DNA of 17,137 bases from Gammaproteobacteria bacterium. Its GTDB lineage: Bacteria; Pseudomonadota; Gammaproteobacteria; GRL18. The stretch is from NCBI GenBank assembly GCA_028571885.1, contig JAPVVU010000017.1, positions 1 through 17,137 on the forward strand. The letters run 5' to 3'. A program made the position numbers and the translations under genes. Below, one piece after another: positions 7,961-14,845 of this stretch (its first letter is position 1; the number at the start of each line of letters is the position of its first letter). Under the pieces are notes generated by a model, which was not told the DNA's origin, ran no database searches, and saw only the letters and a list, made by a program, of their open reading frames with translations.

Positions 7961-7969
7961 ACCCACCGC
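7941..7969 (-). repeat. IS30 right terminal inverted repeat (IRR)
   Basis: Perfect reverse complement of 6741-6769. It includes the last codons and the TGA of the transposase gene. Confidence 0.93.
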
Positions 7970-8192
7970 TGTTAGGTGTAATTAAGGTGCGTTCAAATGC
8001 AGCAACTGCCTTGGCCGCATTGTCACTGCTCATATTATTCTTGCCAAAGGCTTTTTCAAAATATTCAGCATAACCGGAAATTTCCCTGACACGCTGCATG
8101 GTAACATCAAGATCCTTCATACCCATTTCAATAGGATTGGTTACCGGGCCTTTGGCCTGATCTTCAAGAGTATTAGCATGGCCACCCCAGAA
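7970..8192 (-). pseudogene. Remnant of a di-heme cytochrome c peroxidase (MauG/CcpA family)
   Basis: On the minus strand the frame from 8192 down to the IS edge reads FWGGHANTLEDQAKGPVTNP, then IEMGMKDLDV, and ends FERTLITPN. This is the central part of a periplasmic di-heme cytochrome c peroxidase, which reduces H2O2 with electrons from cytochrome c. The known family pattern is FWDGRAxTLExQAxGPxxNPxEM...FERTLITPNSPFD. Here DGR is GGH. Upstream the frame stops at once with TGA. Downstream it is cut by the IS30 element, and the other side of the IS does not encode the expected continuation. Both CxxCH haem-binding parts are absent, so only about 74 residues of an original ~300-plus remain. Confidence 0.85.
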
Positions 8193-8365
8193 TCAGTACC
8201 TGAATGAAAAAAGAGATTACAGATTTTGTTTAGATAGACTCCTATATTTTTCTCATCAACCCGATCTACACGTGGATATGAAAATAGCAGTATAATAGTT
8301 GTTTTTTGTCACTGAGCATTTATGGATTATTGCTCTTTTTAATCAAGTCAAACGACGGGAAGCCA
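8193..8365. promoter_or_regulatory. Leader of the AraC-type regulator gene
   Basis: Non-coding AT-rich sequence between the peroxidase relic and the regulator start. TATAAT at 8291-8296 is a good -10 match about 70 bases before the chosen ATG, but no recognisable -35 box lies about 17 bases further upstream. GGGAAG a few bases before 8366 is the likely ribosome binding site. Confidence 0.35.
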
Positions 8366-9379
8366 ATGAATCAGATTTCTATTGCTGCAGCAGGATTTTC
8401 TATTATTGCTTCAATTCTGCTTTTTTTTCAAAACCGTACCGAGACAAAAACAGCTAAAACCCTTGCCCGGACATTGCTCTGTGTTTTGATAATCATTCAG
8501 TTTATACAAGCGATGTATGTTGGTGGTTATTTGTTACTTGATAGTACTGTCTCATTTTTTTATTTACTATCACTCGGTTTGGTTGGGCCTGTATTTTACC
8601 TCTATAGCCAGCATGTCATACAGACAGATAGGGGATGGACTATATGGGAAAGCTGGCATTTTTTACCTGTAATAGCCCTTTCTCTATCAGGCGTTTTGTT
8701 TCCTGATTATTTCACCATGGTCTATTCTTTAATGTTTTTTCTCGGCGGTGTATACATGACTCGTCTAGCCTGGTCCTTATATCTGCTGCGAGAAAGGCGA
8801 ACATTATTTAAGATGGAATTTTTATTTACAGCCGGTTTTTTAGCCTGGTCGATTGCAGTTGTATTAATGGGCATTTTAAGTTCACAGGTAATGGAAATTT
8901 TACTGTCTGCCCAGACTATCATGCTGTCACTATTAATAGCAGCAGCCATTCATATTCAACTCAACTATCCTCACCTGTTAAGCTCACTGGAAGAAATTGC
9001 CAGTCGACAGTATCAAACATCAACCTTGTTGAATGTTGATTGTGAGGCGATGAAAAAACAGTTAGATGAATTGATGACTGTTAATGAGATTTATCAGGAT
9101 GCAGATCTATCACTTTCCTCTTGCGCCGAGATGTTATCACTTAAACCACACCAGCTATCTGAATTGATCAATACTCAGCTGGGTATGAGCTTTTCTTCTT
9201 ATTTACGACAGCAACGCATAAAGGCTTCAGAAGTTTTATTAAAAACTGAGCCTGAGGTATCTGTGCTTGCGGTTGGTCTTAGTGTTGGTTTTAGTTCTCA
9301 ATCCGCGTTCTATTCTGCATTTAAAGACATCCACGCCATTGCGCCGGGTCAATATCGTCGACAAATACTTACAAAATGA
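8366..9379 (+). CDS. AraC-family regulator with seven-helix membrane N-terminus
   Basis: A membrane-embedded transcription factor of 337 residues. About seven hydrophobic helices fill the first ~215 residues, for example AAAGFSIIASILLFF, then LLCVLIIIQFI, FYLLSLGLVGPVFYLY, LPVIALSLSGVLF, LMFFLGGVYMTRLAW and LMGILSSQVMEILL. A cytoplasmic AraC/XylS DNA-binding domain makes up about the last 100 residues: first HTH around SLSSCAEMLSLKPHQLSELI, second around VSVLAVGLSVGFSSQSAFYS, ending FKDIHAIAPGQYRRQ. The membrane part probably senses a ligand in or across the inner membrane. ATG 8366 is chosen because GGGAAG lies just upstream. A TTG at 8306 would add 20 residues but has no ribosome binding site. 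It is followed by a hairpin and then by a co-oriented three-gene operon that is its likely target. Confidence 0.88.
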   Translation: MNQISIAAAGFSIIASILLFFQNRTETKTAKTLARTLLCVLIIIQFIQAMYVGGYLLLDSTVSFFYLLSLGLVGPVFYLYSQHVIQTDRGWTIWESWHFLPVIALSLSGVLFPDYFTMVYSLMFFLGGVYMTRLAWSLYLLRERRTLFKMEFLFTAGFLAWSIAVVLMGILSSQVMEILLSAQTIMLSLLIAAAIHIQLNYPHLLSSLEEIASRQYQTSTLLNVDCEAMKKQLDELMTVNEIYQDADLSLSSCAEMLSLKPHQLSELINTQLGMSFSSYLRQQRIKASEVLLKTEPEVSVLAVGLSVGFSSQSAFYSAFKDIHAIAPGQYRRQILTK

Positions 9380-9431
9380 TATTTTTGTAAGTTTCTAAGT
9401 TATTGAAATTAAATAATATTAAATTTTTATA

Positions 9432-9453
9432 TTCCTGATTTAGCAATCAGGAA
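9432..9453 (+). terminator. Stem-loop after the AraC-type gene, possible terminator
   Basis: TTCCTGATT (9432-9440) and AATCAGGAA (9445-9453) form a perfect 9-bp stem with a 4-base loop, about 50 bases after the regulator's stop. The following GTCTTATTGTG is only weakly T-rich, so termination may be partial. It separates the regulator from the DUF2269 operon. Confidence 0.55.
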
Positions 9454-9537
9454 GTCTTATTGTGCTCACTTTGCTGTAATCCTATTCACTTTCTTTTATG
9501 AGAGGTTTTATAAGAAGCTGCTTAGGAGGCAACCAGC

Positions 9538-9996
9538 ATGTATCTCACCGTGAAATTAATTCATATTATCAGTGCTACTTTATTGTTTGGCACAGGTCTT
9601 GGCAGTGCCTTTTATATGTTCATGGCCTATCGAGGCGGTAATATGGAAGTTATGGCTGAAACGAATCGTATTGTAGTGATTGCTGATTTCTGTTTCACCA
9701 CACCGACTGTAATTCTTCAATTAGTGACAGGTTTGTATCTACTAAAGCATCTGGGACTTGAATGGACATCTCCCTGGAGTTTATCAGTATTAGGACTCTA
9801 CTTATTTGTCGGTGCATGCTGGCTCCCGGTAGTCTGGCTGCAAATCTGGTTAAGAAATACAGCGCAACAACTGGAAAGTCCTGATGCTCTATATAAAGTC
9901 CGTATGAGAATCTGGATGATTTTAGGTATTATGGCATTTCCTGCTGTCATCGTTCTTTATGCTTTTATGGTGTATAAACCATTTTTTATGGTGTAA
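9538..9996 (+). CDS. DUF2269 family integral membrane protein
   Basis: A 152-residue inner-membrane protein with four hydrophobic helices (about 5-30, 50-72, 80-105 and 125-147). It opens MYLTVKLIHIISATLLFGTGLGSA, a pattern typical of DUF2269, whose members resemble small cytochrome-b-like or CopD-like bundles. His9 near the start and His71 sit close to helices and could be cofactor ligands, but that is inference. The molecular function of the family is not known. The start is well supported by AGGAGG at 9524-9529. It is the first gene of a tight operon: the next gene begins 11 bases after its stop. Confidence 0.85.
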   Translation: MYLTVKLIHIISATLLFGTGLGSAFYMFMAYRGGNMEVMAETNRIVVIADFCFTTPTVILQLVTGLYLLKHLGLEWTSPWSLSVLGLYLFVGACWLPVVWLQIWLRNTAQQLESPDALYKVRMRIWMILGIMAFPAVIVLYAFMVYKPFFMV

Positions 9997-10007
9997 AGGG
10001 GGAAGCT

Positions 10008-11285
10008 ATGAATATCTTAATCGTTGGCGTCAGTGGTTTTATCGGTCAGCATATTTATCATGCACTGAGTCAGGATGGGCATAGTCTCAGTGGTTGCAGT
10101 CGTCATGAAGTTCCTGATATTAATTGGCAAAAATTTAATTTTAAGCAAGACCAGAAAGGATGGGAACAGCAATTACAGAACATAGATCTTGTAATCAACG
10201 CAGCAGGCATATATCAGCAATCTAATCAACTCATAGCCAATAAAGCAGGTTTTTCACAAGCCCATGACCTTGGACCCAAAATATTATTCGATGCTTGCAG
10301 AAATAGTAATATTAAGGTGATTCAAATTTCTGCTATTGGCGCGGAACAAGACGATCCAGTCACAGAATTTTTACAAAGTAAACGAAATGCGGATCAATAT
10401 CTGCTCGCACATAAGCTGCCTAATGTTGTTTTATATCCTGGAATCGTGCTTGGGGAACAGGGAAAGAGTACACGCCAGTTAAGTTTGCTTGCCTGTTTGT
10501 ATTGTATACCGCTTGTCTTTGGGCGACAAAAAGAATTGCCACTGATAAGTATTTATCAATTAACAGAATTTATTAAAGGTGTTATTAATAACTGGCCTGA
10601 GACAAGCATAGCAGAGGTCTTAATTGCAAAACCGGAAACCATGGAAAACTTATTAAATAATCTCCGTCACTGGATGAATTTAGGAAAAGGATATTTTATT
10701 GTCGTACCCAGGCAATTAACCAATCTGGCATTTTGTTTTTTTCCCAAATTATCCATTGGTGCATTTAATAAGCAGAGTGTTGCAATGTTGGCGGATTATT
10801 CAAATAAAACAATGCCTATAAGAATATCTGACCAGGAAAGCGCATCAGAATCATTACTAAAACACCAGGTAACTAAACGTTTTAAAAAAGATATACGATT
10901 AAAAATGCTTTTTTATATCAATCTTTTGGTGCTGGGTGTTATCTGGATTATGTCGGGGTTCAGTTCAATAATTAAGATCGACCAGAGTCGTGAGTTAATC
11001 TCACTCGTGGGAATTAAGGGAAATTTGGGCGATGCTGTTATTTATACTGCCGCATTAGGTGATATTTTACTTGGCTTGTTATTGTGGGCAGGTCTATGGT
11101 ATCCACGTTTAAGGCAATGGGTTCTCTATACACAGATTGGAGTGATGATAATTTATAGCATTATTATCTCAATAATGATCCCAATATTATGGCTGCATCC
11201 CTTTGCACCCATCATAAAAAATCTGGCAATGCTGGTACTGGCAATGTACCTGCTTGCGGAAGAAAAGAACGAGTCACCAGGATAA
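10008..11285 (+). CDS. Atypical SDR / NAD(P)-binding epimerase-like protein fused to a DoxX-like membrane domain
   Basis: A 425-residue two-part protein. The N-terminal ~290 residues form an NAD(P)-binding Rossmann fold with the nucleotide motif GVSGFIG (7-13), then VINAAGIY and a segment SKRNADQYLLAHKLPNVVLYPG typical of atypical short-chain dehydrogenases. There the classical YxxxK pair is not intact, because no Tyr precedes the Lys at the right spacing. From about residue 297 four membrane helices follow (FYINLLVLGVIWIMSGFSS, then AALGDILLGLLLWAGLW and two more), matching DoxX-like domains. It probably carries out or regulates a redox step on a membrane-associated substrate. A GGGGGAAG run just upstream serves as the Shine-Dalgarno. 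It is the middle gene of the operon, with the DUF4166 gene 30 bases downstream. Confidence 0.88.
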   Translation: MNILIVGVSGFIGQHIYHALSQDGHSLSGCSRHEVPDINWQKFNFKQDQKGWEQQLQNIDLVINAAGIYQQSNQLIANKAGFSQAHDLGPKILFDACRNSNIKVIQISAIGAEQDDPVTEFLQSKRNADQYLLAHKLPNVVLYPGIVLGEQGKSTRQLSLLACLYCIPLVFGRQKELPLISIYQLTEFIKGVINNWPETSIAEVLIAKPETMENLLNNLRHWMNLGKGYFIVVPRQLTNLAFCFFPKLSIGAFNKQSVAMLADYSNKTMPIRISDQESASESLLKHQVTKRFKKDIRLKMLFYINLLVLGVIWIMSGFSSIIKIDQSRELISLVGIKGNLGDAVIYTAALGDILLGLLLWAGLWYPRLRQWVLYTQIGVMIIYSIIISIMIPILWLHPFAPIIKNLAMLVLAMYLLAEEKNESPG

Positions 11286-11315
11286 TGACTTTGTCCTAAA
11301 AAAGGAGCACTTATT

Positions 11316-11900
11316 ATGTTTAGAAGCATCTTATCAGAGCAATGGAAATCTTTGAGTCCCGTACTACAGAAACACTATGGGATTAATAATGGTGAAGAAA
11401 TTAAAATGCAGGGTGAGTTAGCGGTAAGGCATGGGAAATTCATTAAACTATTAATGCCGTTAATTCGACTAACAGGCGCACTTGTTCCAGTAGAAGGGGA
11501 GAAGTTTATTGTTACTGTAGTGAATAAAAGAATAGGAAACACCTTTTACTGGCATAGAACATTTAAAAAAGACAACAAAATTTATGAATTTAATTCGAAA
11601 ATGCAGCAATTTGAAAATGATATTATCGAGTTTGTCGGTTTTGGCATTGGTATTCGAATGGGGCTAAAAGTATCTGATGGAGGACTTGTTTATGAAGACA
11701 AAGGCTATGTGCTTAAAATAGGTAGAAAATTGATACCAATACCTTTACATGTATTAATAGGAAAATCTGTTATTGAAGAGTATGTCAGTGATAATAATTC
11801 AAATGATTTTAATATGAGATTTGTGGTTAATCATCCCCGGTTTGGTTTTGCATTCAGTTATAGCGGCTACTTGAATTGTATTTGTCCCGAGAACAGCTAA
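11316..11900 (+). CDS. DUF4166 domain-containing protein
   Basis: A 194-residue protein matching the DUF4166 family. Features are an N-terminal SLSPVLQKHYG helix, a basic turn GKFIKLLMPLIRLTGALVP, a strand-rich middle (FYWHRTFKKDNKIYEFNSKM) and a C-terminal FRFVVNHPRFGFAFSYSGY-like end. In other genomes this domain is known fused to, or encoded beside, SDR- or saccharopine-dehydrogenase-like and DoxX-like proteins. This supports joint action with the preceding gene. It has no signal peptide and probably lies on the cytoplasmic face of the membrane. AAAAGGAG precedes the ATG at a good distance. It is the last gene of the operon, and no clear terminator is seen in the following 179 bases. Confidence 0.85.
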   Translation: MFRSILSEQWKSLSPVLQKHYGINNGEEIKMQGELAVRHGKFIKLLMPLIRLTGALVPVEGEKFIVTVVNKRIGNTFYWHRTFKKDNKIYEFNSKMQQFENDIIEFVGFGIGIRMGLKVSDGGLVYEDKGYVLKIGRKLIPIPLHVLIGKSVIEEYVSDNNSNDFNMRFVVNHPRFGFAFSYSGYLNCICPENS

Positions 11901-12079
11901 AACATCCGATAAATATTATCCAGAAAATTGACCTTTAATGTTTATATGTATAGTAGAATGTGAACATATCAAGTTTTTAGATATTTTTAGCAAGTTAAAT
12001 TACCTTAGCTTACGTTTTTACTCTACTGGACTGTAAACCCGGTTTTCTACAAATATTTCAGAACAAGGTTGATGTAAAG

Positions 12080-12967
12080 ATGAAACATTCAGGTATTGGT
12101 ATTGTCGTCAGCATCCTGCTGGGTATGGGAAATGCCGCTGCACATGAGGAAAAACAGGATAATTCCTGGTGGTGGAGTGATCAATGGTGGAATGAAGGTA
12201 TCATTTCCACGCCACAAAATTACGCTGTTACAAGCGAATCAATTAGCTATCAAAGTGGTGATACCGAAGTGCCGGCGATGGTATTCCGTCCGAAGCAAAA
12301 GGGTAAGTTCCCTGCAGTCGTGTTTCAACACGGACGACGCGGTTTGGATGAGCTGGTGCAACGCCACGCCAAACGACTAGCGGCACGTGGCTTCGTGGTA
12401 CTGGCACCAGCCATATATAAAGCCCACTTCATCGGCACTCATCCTATGGAGCACGATTATGAACTTGAAAAAGATGTCAACAAAGCGGTGGATGTGTTGC
12501 TGGCACGCCAGGACATCAGCAGCAGCAAAGCCTGTCTCTATTCCCATACCCGTGGTGGATATTATACTTTAAAAGTTGCCACAACTTTTAAACGACAGAA
12601 CAAGGATATTGCCTGTTATGTTTCTTATTACCCGCATTTACAGGATCCCAATGCACCTGAACCCGCTCAGGTTTATGGATACGCACCAGAAATTGATGAC
12701 TTAACAATTCCTGTGCTGGTGTTTATTGGAGAAGATGATCAATACCAGAGAATGCGCGTCACACAGACCAGTATCAAGGTTCTGCAGGACAAAGGTCGTG
12801 ATGCGCGATTAATTATCTATCCAGGTGTAGGACGCGGCTTTGATTTTCGACCTGAACAGGTGCGCACTTTTGCCGATGACCTTGCATCCAGGGATGCTAT
12901 CCAACGCGCAGCCACGTTCATGCGTAAGCATCTTGCTGACATAAAAAAGGGCGGTACAAACAAGTAG
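12080..12967 (+). CDS. Exported dienelactone-hydrolase-like protein with substituted catalytic triad
   Basis: A 295-residue alpha/beta-hydrolase of the dienelactone hydrolase family with a signal peptide (MKHSGIGIVVSILLGMGNAAA, cleavage near AHA/AHE at 20-22), so probably periplasmic. A tryptophan-rich stretch follows (SWWWSDQWW, 29-37). Family landmarks are present: VVFQHGRRGLDE near 80-91, GFVVLAPAIY, and the Asp-bearing strand VLVFIGEDDQY (213-222). The nucleophile elbow reads SHTRGG (155-160), with Thr157 where Cys or Ser is normal. The catalytic His position reads YPGVGRGFDFR, with Arg252 where GHGF is the rule. It may therefore be a non-hydrolytic binding protein. The coding sequence is clearly richer in G+C than its neighbours, which suggests separate origin. 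It stands alone. The upstream leader has only a weak ribosome binding site (AAGG about 11 bases before ATG). Confidence 0.85.
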   Translation: MKHSGIGIVVSILLGMGNAAAHEEKQDNSWWWSDQWWNEGIISTPQNYAVTSESISYQSGDTEVPAMVFRPKQKGKFPAVVFQHGRRGLDELVQRHAKRLAARGFVVLAPAIYKAHFIGTHPMEHDYELEKDVNKAVDVLLARQDISSSKACLYSHTRGGYYTLKVATTFKRQNKDIACYVSYYPHLQDPNAPEPAQVYGYAPEIDDLTIPVLVFIGEDDQYQRMRVTQTSIKVLQDKGRDARLIIYPGVGRGFDFRPEQVRTFADDLASRDAIQRAATFMRKHLADIKKGGTNK

Positions 12968-12997
12968 TGCTAGCTTCTTTCTGCGTCGCATTACCCT

Positions 12998-13038
12998 AGC
13001 CTTCTTTCCTTATGTAAGAGTGTAAGAGGAAGAAGGCT
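12998..13038 (+). terminator. Hairpin downstream of the hydrolase gene
   Basis: AGCCTTCTT (12998-13006) pairs with AAGAAGGCT (13030-13038), with a partly paired loop of about 23 bases. It is followed by GGTTTATT, a weak T-run for the plus strand. It sits between convergent genes, 30 bases after the hydrolase stop. Confidence 0.5.
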
Positions 13039-13121
13039 GGTTTATTCCGTTAATAAATTCTTTCTGCTAAAATTTATATTGTAATATCACATTTAGAGTT
13101 TGCATTTAATCGAATTATTGG

Positions 13122-13565
13122 TTAGTCGATTTTGTAATATTGTTTATTATCACACTCAGTTTTCAGACGGTTTATATCGATTTTATATTGTTTTACAGCA
13201 CTGTTATATTTTTCGATATCGTTAGAATACGTTTGAGATAACTGTTTTATTTGTGTGTTTATCTGGTTATATTTATCGACTGATACAGGGTCATGAAAAT
13301 CAATTCCTGCAGACATTTGTTTTCTATCTTGATCAATTTGGTTTATATTGTTTTTCAGAGTCGTCAGTCTGTTTAATTCTTCATTCAGCTGCTCTGCAGT
13401 TTGAGTTAATGCCTTTGACTTTTCATTGCATTGTGCTAATTCTGCCTGAGTTATTATTGTATCTGAAACCGGGGCACTTGATTTCGCTTCAGCGTGGATT
13501 GAAGAAATACCCATTATATAAATCAAACAAGTAAAAGATAAGTTCAAATAAAGTTTTTTATTCAT
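13122..13565 (-). CDS. Small exported coiled-coil protein of unknown function
   Basis: A 147-residue protein with an N-terminal signal peptide (NKKLYLNLSFTCLIYIMGIS, likely cleaved after SIHA). The mature part is polar and helical: heptad-like segments AEQLNEELNRLTTLKNNINQ and YNQINTQIKQLSQTYSNDIE suggest a long coiled coil. The mature part has one Cys near each end (in LAQCNEK and KTECDNK), which could form a disulfide in the periplasm. No family is recognised. The start is set at ATG 13565 because GGAG (13573-13576) is 7 bases from it. ATG 13571 would be only one base from the same site. It lies 132 bp downstream of minE on the same strand, but no coupling is evident. Confidence 0.65.
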   Translation of the reverse strand: MNKKLYLNLSFTCLIYIMGISSIHAEAKSSAPVSDTIITQAELAQCNEKSKALTQTAEQLNEELNRLTTLKNNINQIDQDRKQMSAGIDFHDPVSVDKYNQINTQIKQLSQTYSNDIEKYNSAVKQYKIDINRLKTECDNKQYYKID

Positions 13566-13697
13566 AATCATACTCCATTAAATTTGTGCCGGAATCCATA
13601 GGTCTTTAAAAATTTATAATCTATATATAGCCGAGCATCAATAAAATCATCAGTCACACTGTCAAAGCTATAGCCATAAATTTGTAGCATTTCTTTT

Positions 13698-13970
13698 TTA
13701 TTTCATCAATTTACTATGCTCAGGCAGAGCAACATTTAATTCTAAAATAGGGCATTGCTTATCATTGGTATCGAGTTGAACTTTGATTTGATCAGGATCG
13801 ATATCGACGTATTTACTGATTACTTTTAGAATATCTTCTTTTAGTTTAGGAAGATAATCGGCTTCAGGACTACTCCCTGATCTTTGGTGAGCTACAATAA
13901 TTTGCAGGCGATCTTTAGCCAGGGAGGCTGATTTTTTCTTCTCTGAACGAAAGAAATTTAGGATACCCAT
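13698..13970 (-). CDS. minE: Cell division topological specificity factor MinE
   Basis: MinE stimulates the MinD ATPase and drives pole-to-pole oscillation, which keeps MinCD away from midcell. This copy has 90 residues, the usual size. The N-terminal amphipathic membrane-targeting stretch is MGILNFFRS (1-9). The MinD-contact segment SASLAKDRLQIIVAHQR (about 14-30) is the family signature. The C-terminal dimerisation domain runs from about 36 and ends VALPEHSKLMK. A strong GGAGG (13978-13982) within the end of minD precedes the ATG. The gene begins two bases after the minD stop, so the two are co-translated. Confidence 0.97.
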   Translation of the reverse strand: MGILNFFRSEKKKSASLAKDRLQIIVAHQRSGSSPEADYLPKLKEDILKVISKYVDIDPDQIKVQLDTNDKQCPILELNVALPEHSKLMK

Positions 13971-13972
13971 GA

Positions 13973-14782
13973 TTAACCTCCAAATACGCGAGAGAAAAAG
14001 CCTTTTTTCTCTGGGGTTAGAAAGCGGTGTTCAACATCATTACCAAGAAAACGCTCGACCAGATCATCATAGGCCTGACCTGCGATACTTTCATCATTTA
14101 AAATTATGGGATTACCCGTATTGGAAGCCTGTAATACTGATTCGGACTCAGGAATAGCACCTAATAGAGGGATGGCCAGAATTTCGATAATATCATCAAC
14201 ACTCAGCATTTCACCTTCTTCAACACGAGTGGGCGAATAGCGGGTAATGACAAGATGAGGTTTGACCGGCGATCGGCCTTCGATAACGCGTTTAGTCTTA
14301 CTATCAAGAATGCCCAGAATACGATCGGAATCTCGAACAGAAGACACCTCAGGATTACTGACAATGAGTGCTTCATCGGCAAAATAAAGGGCCATCAATG
14401 CACCTGACTCAATACCGGCAGGGGAGTCACAAATGATGTAATCAAAAGTTTTTGATAATTCCTTAATGATCTTTTCTACGCCTTCTTTGGTCAGAGCATC
14501 TTTATCTCTGGTTTGTGATGCGGGCAATAAGAATAGATTATCAACCCGCTTATCTTTAATAAGAGCCTGATTGAGATTTGATTCACCATTGATGACATTA
14601 ATAAAATCAAAAACAACACGGCGTTCACAACCCATGATTAAATCCAGGTTCCGCAGGCCAATATCAAAATCAATAATGACAGTTTTATGTCCTTTTTGTG
14701 CCAGGCCGGTGCCAAATGCTGCGCTGGTTGTGGTTTTACCCACGCCACCTTTTCCGGATGTCACTACAATAATCTTTGTCAT
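13973..14782 (-). CDS. minD: Septum site-determining ATPase MinD
   Basis: Membrane-associated ATPase that recruits MinC to the membrane and oscillates with MinE. 269 residues, the standard length. The deviant Walker A motif GKGGVGKTT (10-18) has both the signature Lys11 and Lys16. Switch I region IDFDIGLRNLD carries Asp38 and Asp40. FDYIICDSPAG is the Walker B region. The C-terminal amphipathic helix that binds the membrane is KKGFFSRVFGG. It is the middle gene of minCDE, 63 bases after minC, with AGGAAC about 11 bases before its ATG. Confidence 0.98.
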   Translation of the reverse strand: MTKIIVVTSGKGGVGKTTTSAAFGTGLAQKGHKTVIIDFDIGLRNLDLIMGCERRVVFDFINVINGESNLNQALIKDKRVDNLFLLPASQTRDKDALTKEGVEKIIKELSKTFDYIICDSPAGIESGALMALYFADEALIVSNPEVSSVRDSDRILGILDSKTKRVIEGRSPVKPHLVITRYSPTRVEEGEMLSVDDIIEILAIPLLGAIPESESVLQASNTGNPIILNDESIAGQAYDDLVERFLGNDVEHRFLTPEKKGFFSRVFGG

Positions 14783-14845
14783 TATTTTATCTGTTCCTGT
14801 AAGTATTTAAAAATATTAAACTTTATTCTATAAAAGATAAAAATA

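Larger units (their letters stand above)
6741..7969 (+). mobile_element. IS30-family insertion sequence, apparently complete
   Basis: 1229 bp bounded by perfect 29-bp terminal inverted repeats (6741-6769 and 7941-7969, outermost bases GCGGTGGGTTCAACTGATCG). It contains one transposase gene whose stop codon lies inside the right repeat. IS30 elements normally make a 2-3 bp target duplication. The flanks (TTAAT on the left, TGTTA on the right) show none, which suggests a deletion or rearrangement at one side after insertion. The intact frame and identical ends suggest a fairly recent arrival that may still be mobile. Confidence 0.92.

Noticed and set aside
12030..12060. A stretch reading CTGGACTGTAAACCCGG that recalls the anticodon arm of tRNA-Tyr
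   Set aside because: No acceptor stem, D arm or TTCGAAT-type T arm lies at the right distances, so it is not a tRNA gene or a clear tRNA fragment.
12096..12380. Alternative frame inside the hydrolase gene
   Set aside because: The dienelactone-hydrolase frame has a signal peptide and family motifs throughout. The overlapping frame has none and results from its higher G+C content.
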